64,000 bases of DNA from G963676655 sp963678305. Lineage in GTDB: Bacteria; Verrucomicrobiota; Lentisphaeria; Victivallales; Victivallaceae. Every line of letters starts with the position of its first letter. Within the stretch, counting starts at the first letter, position 1. Where the stretch lies: positions 62,001 to 126,000 of the forward strand of contig CAXXVV010000017.1 of assembly GCA_963678305.2 (NCBI GenBank). Reading direction: 5' to 3'. Under the pieces are notes generated by a model that did no database searches, had not been told where the DNA came from, and saw only the letters and a program-made list of their open reading frames with translations. Shown in pieces: positions 1 to 8,346 of this stretch. The translations under genes and the position numbers were made by a program.

Positions 1-67
1 CTCAGTATTTCCAACTGATTAGTGCAATTTGTGTAATTCGTGGCAACTTATTAATTCCAGATAAATC

Positions 68-1102
68 TCAAGGATTAAGTCTTTTCACGGAATTACGGAT
101 AACCGGAGCGGCGGCAATAATGTTTTCCCGGCGCAGCGGTTTTTCATGGCGAAGCAGCCGCATCACAATCCGGCAGATATTGGCGGCAATCAGATCACAG
201 GACTGGCTGACACTGGTCAGATCGAGGTCACCGGCAATTTCAGTATCGCCGAATCCGGTAACCGAACAGTTCAAATTATGCTCGTGCAGATAACGTATAA
301 CTCCGGCCGCAAGGGTATCATTGGCACAGAACAGCGCGGTCGGCGGATTTTCCCGGGGCATTTCCCGCGCGGCATAGTACCCCCAGTCACGCGAATAACT
401 GTTCACCATGACCAGCGATTCATCGACTTCGATCTGATGTTTTTTCAACGCGTCACGCCAACCGGAAAGGCGCTGTTTCGCGGTCAAATCATCGCCGCCG
501 CCGATATGGGCGATCCGGCAGTGTCCCATACTGATAAGATACTCGGTCAAACTGAACGCGCCGCCGAAGTCATCGGAAATGACCGACGGAATATCCAGCT
601 CCTTGATCCGGTTGTCAAAAAACACCACCGGGGTCAGCATTTCAGCATAGACGCCAGCGCATTCGGCATTGGGAACAGCGATAACCGCGTCAAAACCGTT
701 AGCTTCAAAATAACGCAGCAGCGATTCCTCTTTGGCCACACTGGAACCGGTAATATGAACCACCGGATGCAGCCCGGCCGCGGACAATTCCTTCTCCAGC
801 GCGGCAAAGACACTGTAAAAATAAATTTCATGTTCCGGCACCAGAAAAGCGACCAGACCCAAGCCCGAAGACTGCCGGGGAGCCGGCCCCACAAAGTTGC
901 CGCGACTTGGCTCCTTGTGAATCCGCCCCTGTTCTACCAGCGCCGCCAACGCCCGGCGAACTGTCAACTGTGTAACCTCAAACTGCTCCGCCAAAGAGCG
1001 CTCTGAAGGCAGTTTGTCACCTTTTCTTAATTGCCGTTCAACAATCAGTCTTTCAATCCCACGAGCAATCGCGGTATATTTTTCCGGTTTTCCTGCAGCC
1101 AT
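68..1102 (-). CDS. GntR-type regulator with LacI-like sugar sensor domain
   Basis: A 344-aa DNA-binding repressor or activator. Residues about 1-75 form a GntR winged helix (KLPSERSLAEQF, then TVRRALAALVEQGRIHKEPSRGNFVG). Residues about 80-340 resemble the periplasmic-binding/LacI effector domain (FCANDTLAAGVIRYL, then SVTGFGDTEIA). This domain pairing is typical of sugar-responsive AraR-like GntR proteins; the ligand cannot be read from sequence. It diverges from the hydrolase gene at 1444, so it probably controls that operon and itself from the shared 341-bp intergenic region. ATG start at 1102 is preceded on its strand by AAGGAAGG. Confidence 0.88.
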   Translation of the reverse strand: MAAGKPEKYTAIARGIERLIVERQLRKGDKLPSERSLAEQFEVTQLTVRRALAALVEQGRIHKEPSRGNFVGPAPRQSSGLGLVAFLVPEHEIYFYSVFAALEKELSAAGLHPVVHITGSSVAKEESLLRYFEANGFDAVIAVPNAECAGVYAEMLTPVVFFDNRIKELDIPSVISDDFGGAFSLTEYLISMGHCRIAHIGGGDDLTAKQRLSGWRDALKKHQIEVDESLVMVNSYSRDWGYYAAREMPRENPPTALFCANDTLAAGVIRYLHEHNLNCSVTGFGDTEIAGDLDLTSVSQSCDLIAANICRIVMRLLRHEKPLRRENIIAAAPVIRNSVKRLNP

Positions 1103-1162
1103 GCTGCCTTCCTTACGTTATTTAAATATCTATTTTTAATAATCCAGAATGACACAATTTAT

Positions 1163-1288
1163 TTCCGCTTCCGCAGCACACAGTGCGAAGTATGAAGCGG
1201 GCCATAGCCATCCGTCGCACGGATTTTCCGCTTCCGCAGCACGAAGTGCGGAGTATGAAGCGGGCCATCGCCGTCCGTCGTACGGACA
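1163..1288. repeat. Two-unit tandem 63-bp REP-like palindromic repeat
   Basis: Two adjacent 63-bp units (1163-1225 and 1226-1288) differ at about 8 positions. Each unit holds an outer inverted repeat CCGCTTC/GAAGCGG enclosing CGCA/TGCG, then a second hairpin: ATCCGT-CGC-ACGGAT in unit 1 and GTCCGT-CGT-ACGGAC in unit 2. The A-T to G-C swap at the stem end keeps pairing. This resembles REP/BIME elements mobilised by RAYT transposases, three of which lie in the window. It sits between two divergent genes. Confidence 0.75.
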
Positions 1289-1374
1289 AATTATATCGAT
1301 TTAATTATATATGCTGATTTATAAATAATCAAGTATAAAATATAAAATAAATCGATATTCTTTAGAAAATCATA

Positions 1375-1402
1375 TTGACAAGCAGTGAAAAGACATTATA
1401 CT
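1375..1402 (+). promoter_or_regulatory. Sigma-70-like promoter of the 1444 hydrolase operon
   Basis: TTGACA at 1375-1380 and TATACT at 1397-1402 with a 16-bp spacer, in an AT-rich stretch 42 bp before the ATG at 1444. AAGGAAAT near 1430 is the likely ribosome binding site. Confidence 0.6.
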
Positions 1403-1443
1403 TACGAAAGAGACCTCTAAAAAAGATATAAGGAAATATCAAG

Positions 1444-3204
1444 ATGGACACCATCAGAATCTGGCGCTCACCGTACAGTCCGTTCGGAACCCGGGTAAGA
1501 GTAGAAAACGAACAATCCTCGGAAACCTATATTGCCGAGCAAGTCTATACCGACGAAGAACTGGCGGGGATCGCCGCCGCCGGATTCAACGGTATCTGGG
1601 TTCATACGCTGCTGCATCAAGTCGTTTTTTCACCGGTTCTGCCGGAACTCGGTTTGCATTCGGAAATGCATCTGGCCGCACTGCGGAAACTGATTTACCG
1701 CGCCGGGAGACACGGCATAAAAGTTTATCTGTATATGCAGCCGCCACGCGCATTGCCGACAGATCACGCATTCTGGAAAGATCATCCGGACGATGTCGGC
1801 GGCCATATTGAATCGGCCCAGCTTGGCGATACCAGTACCGACTTTATCGATTTTCGCTGTTTCTGCACCTCCAAACCGAAAGTAAAGGAATACCTGCGCG
1901 ACGCTTCGGAACGACTGGCCGCCGCGTTGCCGGATATCGGCGGAATTATCATGATCACCGCATCGGAATATTCCAGTCACTGCGTCGCCCACAGCGGGAT
2001 GACGCTTGACGCCAAAGGCGAAATAATTGAACGTCAGACCTCCTGTCCACTCTGTAAAGAACGTCAGCCGGCCGACATTATTTCCGAAATAATCACGCTG
2101 ATGCGGGACGGCATCCGGGCGGTTTCAGACGATATGCAGATCTGGGCCTGGAACTGGTCATGGTCATTTTATTACAAAATCCCTTGTACGGAAGTAATTG
2201 AAAAACTTCCGAAGGATGTTACCTTGATGCTCGGATTCGAACGCGGCGGTTTTCAGGACTACTGCGGCCAGAAGAACGCCGTGGTCAATGAATATTCGAT
2301 CTCTTACGCCGGACCTTCGGAACAATGCAAAGAGGGCTTTGAAGTCGCTCAAAAGCTCGGATTGAAAACCGCAACCAAACTTCAATTCGCCACGACCCAC
2401 GAACTGGCGACCGTAGTCAATCTGCCGCTGCTGGGCAATCTGTTCAAAAAGGCGGATTATATCCGGAAAAATAACATCATCGGTTATATGGGCTGCTGGA
2501 ACTTCGGCAACATGCTCAGCGCCAATACAGCCGGCTTCAACTACTTCCTCTCGCCGGAATGTCCGGATAGCGAACAGGACGCATTGCAGACTTTCGCTAC
2601 CGATTATCTGCCCGGCTGCAATCCGGCAGGAGTCATGAACGCATGGTATACTTTCGCCGACGCGATGCTCAACTATCCGTTCGGCATTCCTTATCTATAC
2701 GTCGGCCCGACCAACTATTCGCTTGCCTACGTTCCACGTCCGGAACCTTTGAATAAGATCCCCGCCGGCCGCGCCTGGCTCGATGATGAACGCGGCGACG
2801 AACTCAAAGACTGTCTGACCGATTTCACGCTGGACGAGGTTCTGGCCGGCTTTGAAAAGTTGTCAGCCGTCTGGCAAAAGGGAGTAGAACAGTTGGAACA
2901 GGCTTTGGCCGGAAGCGACGACGAACACGCCGTCGCCGAACTGACAAACGCCAGAATTTGCGGCGCGTGTTTCCACAGCACCTTGAACACGTTCAAATTC
3001 TACAAAATGCGCCTCGACTGGTCCGATGACAAACTGGCCGCTTACAAGACCGTGGCGGAAGACGAACTGGCCGTACTTGAAGCGATCAAACCGGTCGTCG
3101 CCTCCGACAAACGTCAAGGTTATCATTCCGAGGCCCACGCGTATATGTTCAATGAAGAAATGATTGCCAATAAAATTGAAGCTCTTAAACAACAACTAAC
3201 ATAA
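1444..3204 (+). CDS. TIM-barrel glycoside hydrolase-like protein
   Basis: A 586-aa protein without signal peptide, so probably cytoplasmic. The pattern of GIAAAGFNGIWVHTLL, then GRHGIKVYLYMQPPRALP, then IGGIIMITASEYSSHC and MQIWAWNWSW is what a (beta/alpha)8 glycosidase gives: strand ends carrying W, H and acidic residues. A CPLCKERQP segment (about residue 200) resembles a metal-binding loop. The C-terminal third is helical (SAVWQKGVEQLEQAL). I cannot assign it to a numbered GH family with confidence; Glu in the ITASEY motif is a plausible catalytic acid. It is first in the operon opposite the GntR gene and is followed by the M24, creatininase-like and mutarotase-like genes. Confidence 0.6.
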   Translation: MDTIRIWRSPYSPFGTRVRVENEQSSETYIAEQVYTDEELAGIAAAGFNGIWVHTLLHQVVFSPVLPELGLHSEMHLAALRKLIYRAGRHGIKVYLYMQPPRALPTDHAFWKDHPDDVGGHIESAQLGDTSTDFIDFRCFCTSKPKVKEYLRDASERLAAALPDIGGIIMITASEYSSHCVAHSGMTLDAKGEIIERQTSCPLCKERQPADIISEIITLMRDGIRAVSDDMQIWAWNWSWSFYYKIPCTEVIEKLPKDVTLMLGFERGGFQDYCGQKNAVVNEYSISYAGPSEQCKEGFEVAQKLGLKTATKLQFATTHELATVVNLPLLGNLFKKADYIRKNNIIGYMGCWNFGNMLSANTAGFNYFLSPECPDSEQDALQTFATDYLPGCNPAGVMNAWYTFADAMLNYPFGIPYLYVGPTNYSLAYVPRPEPLNKIPAGRAWLDDERGDELKDCLTDFTLDEVLAGFEKLSAVWQKGVEQLEQALAGSDDEHAVAELTNARICGACFHSTLNTFKFYKMRLDWSDDKLAAYKTVAEDELAVLEAIKPVVASDKRQGYHSEAHAYMFNEEMIANKIEALKQQLT

Positions 3205-3210
3205 AAGTCA

Positions 3211-3352
3211 TGCGAAATGCAAATATTAACCACGAAAAACACGAAAATTCGCGAAAAAGTTTTTTTATTTTTCAGCTTAAGCTGAAAACTAAAACCCTTC
3301 GCCGTGATCCCCCGTGTCCTCAGTGGCGCAAGTACAATTCGCAACAGTTTAA
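3211..3352 (-). repeat. Dispersed ~142-bp intergenic repeat, copy A
   Basis: Read on the minus strand, it matches the segment at 13139-13280 almost end to end. It shares a TTGCGAA start, a GAGGACACGG block, the palindrome TTTTCAGCTTAAGCTGAAAA, an AAAAAAACTTTTTCG run, and the end TTCGTGGTTAATATTTGCAT. It occupies nearly all of the gap between the 1444 and 3382 genes. Confidence 0.75.
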
Positions 3353-3381
3353 ACAATTAACATAAAACAGGAGAACAGAAA

Positions 3382-4557
3382 ATGAGTAATGGACCAATTA
3401 TCCCGATTGAAGAGTATGCCGCACGCAGAACCCGCGCCGCTAAATTAATCGCTGAAGCCGGGTTTGATGTCCTGGTTGCCAATTCAAGTGACGCGGACGC
3501 GTCAAATGTCAGATATTTTTCAGCTTTCTGGCCGCTTTTTGAGATGGGTGGAGTAGCAATCGCCCCGTCCGGCAAATCCGCATTGATGGTGGGATTGGAA
3601 TCCGGCGAATTTGCCGCGGGACGCAGCCCGATGGAGAATATTCACAAGGTAAGGCATTACCGCGAAACCGCAAATCCAGCTTATCCCGGTCATGCGGGAA
3701 GCAGTTTCAATGACGTATTCGACTCAATCGGCGTCAAGACCGTAAAACGCATCGGCGTGGCAGGATATCTTTGCACGAATATGGCAATGTATGAAGGACT
3801 AAAAGAGGCATTCCCTAATGCGGAAATCGTCAACGCCGACCATATTACGACAAAACTCCGGGCGGTAAAATCTCCCGCCGAACTGGCCTGCCTGCGCGAA
3901 GGACTGCGCATTGGCGAGATCGCCCTCGACGCCATGCTTAAAGCGGTAAAACCCGGCATGACCGAATTGGAGTTGACCGGGGTTGCAATCAATGCGATTT
4001 ACGCAAACGGAGCTGAATGCGAAGCCCATACGATTTATTCCTTCGGCGGCAAGAAAACCACTAACGCCATTTCCCGCGGCACTCATCGCAAACTTGAAAA
4101 AGGCGATATTGTTCAAATCAACGTCGGCGGGAAAGTAGACGGCTATTCGCCATCCGTCGGACGCCCGATCTGTCTTGGAAAAATGACCGACCGGCAGCGC
4201 AGCCTGATTGAGTTCGGGAAAGAAATGCACTACAAAACCTTTGAACTTGTCCGGGCTGGAACTGTGGCCAAGGAAGTTACGATCAAATATGAGGAAATGG
4301 TCAAGGCAGCCGGAATGGAAAAATACTATCTGTACGGCCCCTGCCACGGTTTAGGCCTGATGGAAGTGGAACAGCCGTGGATGGAGTCAATCAGCGATTA
4401 TATCCTGGAGCCCGATATGACTTTCCAGGCGGACACCTTCTTCCATGATGAAGATTTCGGTTTACGCTGGGAAAACGGCCTCAGAGTCAGCGAATCCGGC
4501 CCCGCCGAAATGCTGAATAAAGGCACCTATATGGATATCATTGAAATCGACTGCTGA
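3382..4557 (+). CDS. M24-family creatinase-like hydrolase with lost metal ligands
   Basis: A 391-aa protein of the M24 pita-bread fold (Xaa-Pro peptidase/creatinase). The N-terminal creatinase domain spans about residues 1-150 (RTRAAKLIAEAGFDVLVANSS), the catalytic domain about 165-390 (LRAVKSPAELACLREGLRIGE). Of the five usual metal ligands, the two aspartates of the D-x(10)-D motif are Asn247 and Ser258. His322 (CHGLGL) and Glu364 remain, and the fourth position is Asp351. Creatinase is a metal-free M24 member, so this is more likely an amidinohydrolase-type enzyme than a peptidase. The next gene is creatininase-like, which fits a linked two-step amide or guanidine pathway, but the substrate is unknown. 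A ribosome binding site (ACAGGAGAACAG) precedes the ATG. Confidence 0.8.
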   Translation: MSNGPIIPIEEYAARRTRAAKLIAEAGFDVLVANSSDADASNVRYFSAFWPLFEMGGVAIAPSGKSALMVGLESGEFAAGRSPMENIHKVRHYRETANPAYPGHAGSSFNDVFDSIGVKTVKRIGVAGYLCTNMAMYEGLKEAFPNAEIVNADHITTKLRAVKSPAELACLREGLRIGEIALDAMLKAVKPGMTELELTGVAINAIYANGAECEAHTIYSFGGKKTTNAISRGTHRKLEKGDIVQINVGGKVDGYSPSVGRPICLGKMTDRQRSLIEFGKEMHYKTFELVRAGTVAKEVTIKYEEMVKAAGMEKYYLYGPCHGLGLMEVEQPWMESISDYILEPDMTFQADTFFHDEDFGLRWENGLRVSESGPAEMLNKGTYMDIIEIDC

Positions 4558-4629
4558 TTTTTCACCGGTGTCCAGTCGAACTGCAAGGTTTGACAAGGTA
4601 AATTCCCTATATAAAATGAGGAGCTAGAT

Positions 4630-5370
4630 ATGCGCTATGAAAGAATGTTCCCGGACCAAATCCGGGAAGCCATTGACAATAACACCCCGGTCGCGCTGGC
4701 GGTCGGGGTCCTCGAATACCACAGCGAACACCTGACTCCCGGCGTGGATACGCTCCTGCCGGAAAGCGCCCTGCATATTCTGGAACAGGAAATGCCGCTG
4801 GTAATCTTCCCGACTTTCTATTACGGAGCCAGCAGTTACGTCGTGGAAAAACCCGAACGCAACGGTTCAGTTCACATCAACACCGAAGTTCTGCAGCCGT
4901 TCGCGCGTCAGTTGTTCTACAACATGCTGCGTATCGGGTTCAGGAATATTCACGTGTTCATTCACCACCAGAGCGAAAACTTTGCGGCCGGCATGCCGAC
5001 CGACCTTTCATTCAAGCTGGCGGCGCGCCAGGAAACCTTTGCATTCCTTGAACGCGAACGCGGCGAAGACTGGTGGGGCGATAACTCGTCCGCCGATTAT
5101 TATGAAAATAACGCCGAGGGCGACAATCCTTTCAACTGGATCAAGATACATCCTTTCATGAGCGCGGAAGCCCAGGCGGAATTTCCAATCGACCACGCCG
5201 GCGAACAGGAGACCTCGCTGATGATGGCGTTTGTCCCGAATTGCGTTGACATGACCCGTTTTTCGGAAGAAAAATGGTATGCCCAAGGCGCGAAAAAAGC
5301 CTGTCTTGAATACGGCAACCGGGCCAAAGATATTATTTTGCGTGATATGATTGCGGCGCTTGAATCATGA
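4630..5370 (+). CDS. Creatininase-family amidohydrolase
   Basis: A 246-aa protein with the family's signature blocks: AVGVLEYHSEHLTPGVDT (usually G-x-x-E-x-H-G-x-H-L-P-x-x-x-D), YGASSYV, IHVFIHHQSENF and DHAGEQETSLM, which supply the Glu, His and Asp metal ligands. Members open cyclic amides or formamides (creatinine, FAPy compounds, mycofactocin peptides). The final ATGA overlaps the start of the next gene by 4 bp, so the two are translationally coupled. The creatinase-like neighbour upstream strengthens a role in nitrogenous-compound breakdown; the exact substrate cannot be inferred. Confidence 0.8.
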   Translation: MRYERMFPDQIREAIDNNTPVALAVGVLEYHSEHLTPGVDTLLPESALHILEQEMPLVIFPTFYYGASSYVVEKPERNGSVHINTEVLQPFARQLFYNMLRIGFRNIHVFIHHQSENFAAGMPTDLSFKLAARQETFAFLERERGEDWWGDNSSADYYENNAEGDNPFNWIKIHPFMSAEAQAEFPIDHAGEQETSLMMAFVPNCVDMTRFSEEKWYAQGAKKACLEYGNRAKDIILRDMIAALES

Positions 5371-6302
5371 CCGGATACAAACTGATCGAACTGATGAAGA
5401 CGGCATCACGCCGCGCTCACATAGTCGGAACGCCGGAGAACGGGATCATTTGCGGACTCGATCTCGAAGGCAGACTTTTCGCGGTACTTGACGGGCAGGT
5501 TTTGAATCGCGTTGTTCCCGACGCGATCCTCAACCGCAGCAACAAATCCGGATTCCTTAATCCCGGCGGCGACACCCTATGGCCGGCCCCGGAAGGAACC
5601 TGTTTCGGTTATGAGTACGCTTCCGGCTCCTGGCGGGTTCCCCCGGCTATCACCGGCGCGGTCTGGGAAATTGTCGCATCAACGGAAAACTCCGCGGTAA
5701 TGCGTGCGGAAATCGATCTGATAAACAGTCGGCAACTCGGTATTCCCTGCGAGTTTGAACGCCATATTCACATTCTGGCGTCTGATGACAAGCTCATCCA
5801 GAATGTTACCGAAGTAATCCGTTATATCGGAACCCGGGAATTGGATGAAGGAGAATTTCTGCTTGCGCCCTGGTCTTTGTGCCAGTTTGATTCCGGACCC
5901 GGCGGCGAAGTGATCATGCCGTCGCCTGCCCCGGATGAAATATGGGATCTGTACGATTCAAGTGAGTCGCAACGCAGAGTGCAGGACGGGATATATGTGG
6001 TAAATACTGAAACGCCGCAGCGTTTTCAAATTGCCCTTGGCCGGAATGTACCGTGGATAGAATACATCAGCGACAATTTCCGGGTCAAAAGGTATGCAGA
6101 AGATTTACCGGTTGATCAGGATTACATTGATATCATTGATGCGCCACCGACAGAACAGCCATCTGAAAAAGGTGTAAAGCTGAGCGTTTATTGCGATCCG
6201 TCAGGTTTTATGGAAATCGAAGCCTGCGGCGGATGCGCCAAAACACTTACGCAAGGAACTGAACTGAAAGTGGAGATAACCACAGAATTCGTTTTGACTT
6301 GA
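5367..6302 (+). CDS. Mutarotase-like beta-sandwich protein of unknown function
   Basis: A 311-aa protein starting within the ATGA of the preceding gene. It is rich in beta-strand and aromatic patterns, with GFLNPGGDTLWPAPEGTC and SGSWRVPPAITGAVWEI reminiscent of the galactose-mutarotase/DUF4380 superfamily, whose members bind sugars in a beta-sandwich groove. FLLAPWSLCQFDSGPGG is likewise typical. No signal peptide is visible. Its place at the end of the hydrolase/M24/creatininase operon suggests an epimerase or sugar-binding role in the same pathway, which is inference. Confidence 0.5.
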   Translation: MTGYKLIELMKTASRRAHIVGTPENGIICGLDLEGRLFAVLDGQVLNRVVPDAILNRSNKSGFLNPGGDTLWPAPEGTCFGYEYASGSWRVPPAITGAVWEIVASTENSAVMRAEIDLINSRQLGIPCEFERHIHILASDDKLIQNVTEVIRYIGTRELDEGEFLLAPWSLCQFDSGPGGEVIMPSPAPDEIWDLYDSSESQRRVQDGIYVVNTETPQRFQIALGRNVPWIEYISDNFRVKRYAEDLPVDQDYIDIIDAPPTEQPSEKGVKLSVYCDPSGFMEIEACGGCAKTLTQGTELKVEITTEFVLT

Positions 6303-6306
6303 TTTA

Positions 6307-7278
6307 TCAATTTATCAGCTTGCGAAAACAATACAACGCCATTCCTGATGGACTCATGCCGCGCGCCAATTGTTTTTTGTGCATTCGCTCCACATCATCA
6401 AAGTTGCTGCCGGTTTGTCGGACAAACATCTTCGATCCAAGAATTACCCCATCGGTAAAATGTCGGGTGCGCTGCAGGAAGCGGACATGCATTGATTCTT
6501 TCTGACGAGCCTTATCACGCGCGGCATAGATTTCTTCGCTGGAGGCCCCGGATTCAGCCGTCACAATCCTCGCCAGTTCGCCCCGGAAGAACGCGAACAA
6601 CTCGACATCAGTCCATTTTGAGGTGTCTCCGGTCGTAATATTCGGCTTCATGTGTTTGACAAAATTATCATAAAACAGATGCCTGCCGTTTCTACAGTAG
6701 CGACCCCAGGTAGTAAAACTGTAATCGGCCGGATCGTTCTTCAAGCCGGCCCGGACCGGGTTCAGTTCGACATAAATCACGCAAGCGGCCAAAGCATTGA
6801 TCTTTTCGAGGATCGTACTTTTAAAGCGCCCGCCCCAGAATTGTCCGGTCCGGTTACGGGTATCATTGAAAACGCAGGTGAAGCGTCTCTGATATGCCGA
6901 CATAAACCGGCTGATATCGATCATTTTGAGTGCGACTGCTTCGCATTGCGCCTGATTGTCGAGACTAATAACCGGATTTCTCGGTTTGAATTTTGAGGCT
7001 TTTTTCATTGCTTTGTAATAGTTGTTATGCCTTTTAACAATTACCTCGAGCGGCGGCAGTTCATCCGGTCCGGGAGCGTAAACCACCAGATGAAAATGAT
7101 TACCCATCCAGGCGGCGGAAATAACCTCGATTAAGAAATAACTGCAAAGATTCTCAAGCAATTTAAATCCATATTCCTTATCAACATCGGAAAAGGGATG
7201 TTCCCCCTTATAGCAGCCAATGCGATTGTAAAGATGGTAGTAACAACCTTCCTCTTTGACTTTCATTCGTGTATCCAT
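6307..7278 (-). mobile_element. REP-associated tyrosine transposase (RAYT), copy 1
   Basis: A 323-aa IS200/IS605-related Y1 transposase. The HUH motif is His61-x-His63 in GNHFHLVVYAPG, and the likely nucleophile is Tyr129 in FMSAYQRRF; YVELNPVRAGL is the usual RAYT block. The C-terminal extension (FTDGVILGSKMFV) is shared with the copies at 37039 and 55112. RAYTs are single-copy-type domesticated transposases that act on REP palindromes, unlike IS elements with defined ends, and no terminal repeats are seen here. It ends 5 bp from the stop of the 5367 gene, converging with it. GGAGG 7 bp before the ATG supports the start. Confidence 0.88.
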
Positions 7279-7400
7279 TTTAATTCCTCCAAAGTTGTGA
7301 GTTCAATGATAATATAATCGTTGATATCTAATTGTCAAATAATCATATCGCTTGATTATAATAAAAACATAAACAGCTACAAACCAATAATTTACCAACA

Positions 7401-8342
7401 TCAAGACTTAAATATATTAAGTGTTAAGGCGGGGACTTCAATAACCCCGCTTTTGCATTTGCGGTTTTTGATTTTTTCAAGCATGACTTTCGCCGCCTGT
7501 TCGGCTATTCCCATGAAGTTTTGCTTGCAAACAAAAATATGGGTAAAATCTTCAGTCAATCCAATCCAGTTGTCAAACACTCCGGCAATAAACTTTAACC
7601 CCGATAAATTGTCGGTGAGCTGACTGATATACCCGGCGGACGACGCGAGAAACGCCGGCTTGCCGGTATTAATGAAAGACATATCCAGGTCATCCGGCGT
7701 ACTCGCGATTATATACGGTATCTTCTGCTTATCAAGTATGGCAAGCGCCCCGCTTAAACGGGCATCGGCCGCCGTATTTTTTTCACCAAAGAGAATAACA
7801 AACCGGTCCGCTCCGGCATCAAGACATTTTTTCGCAAGGTCGGCCGCCGCTTTCGAGTTGGCAGTGGTCACGGTTGTACTCTTTGGAATATTCATCCCGC
7901 GGTCGATAAACACTAACGGGAAATCCCGCTCTAACAAACCGGCAGCCTCCCGGAAACAGTCACTCGAATCCGGGATAACAAATGCGCCGTCGGCAACATT
8001 CTGGGAAAGCCGCTGCAGCTTGTGTCTGAGATCGTCCGCGTCATGATGATACAGAGTCAGCAACAGGTCATACCCCTTGCTCTTCAAGCTTTCACTTAAA
8101 AAACTGGCCGGCTCCCTGGTGATCGCCTGATTTACATCGGGAATGATCATCCAGAGATTCAAAGTTTTGCCGGAAACAAGGTTGCGGGCGGCAAGGTTCG
8201 GAACATAACCGAGTTTTCCGGCATGTTCCTGTATCGTTTTGCGGGTCTGCGGCTGGACTCTCGGGTCATCGCGCAAAGCACGCGAAACCGTCGAAATATC
8301 CACTCCGCAGATTTCCGCAATATCTTTTAACGTTACCGCCAT
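7401..8342 (-). CDS. LacI-family regulator of the alpha-mannosidase operon
   Basis: A 313-aa protein with an N-terminal LacI helix-turn-helix (VTLKDIAEICGVDISTVSRALRDDPRVQPQT) and hinge (LGYVPNLAARNLVSGKT), then a sugar-binding effector domain. The effector domain is slightly short for the family (usually 330-345 aa in total). It begins 4 bp after the stop of the GH38 gene, so the two are one transcript. Two CAAACGTTTG palindromes upstream of that transcript are the probable operators, giving autoregulation with the enzyme. Confidence 0.88.
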   Translation of the reverse strand: MAVTLKDIAEICGVDISTVSRALRDDPRVQPQTRKTIQEHAGKLGYVPNLAARNLVSGKTLNLWMIIPDVNQAITREPASFLSESLKSKGYDLLLTLYHHDADDLRHKLQRLSQNVADGAFVIPDSSDCFREAAGLLERDFPLVFIDRGMNIPKSTTVTTANSKAAADLAKKCLDAGADRFVILFGEKNTAADARLSGALAILDKQKIPYIIASTPDDLDMSFINTGKPAFLASSAGYISQLTDNLSGLKFIAGVFDNWIGLTEDFTHIFVCKQNFMGIAEQAAKVMLEKIKNRKCKSGVIEVPALTLNIFKS

Positions 8343-8346
8343 TTAT

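Noticed and set aside
146..1006. 286-aa open frame on the plus strand opposite the GntR gene
   Set aside because: Antisense shadow of a clear regulator; no domain, composition odd for a protein, no ribosome binding site.
1163..1288. CRISPR array
   Set aside because: Only two units, directly abutting without spacers; internal hairpins fit a REP element.
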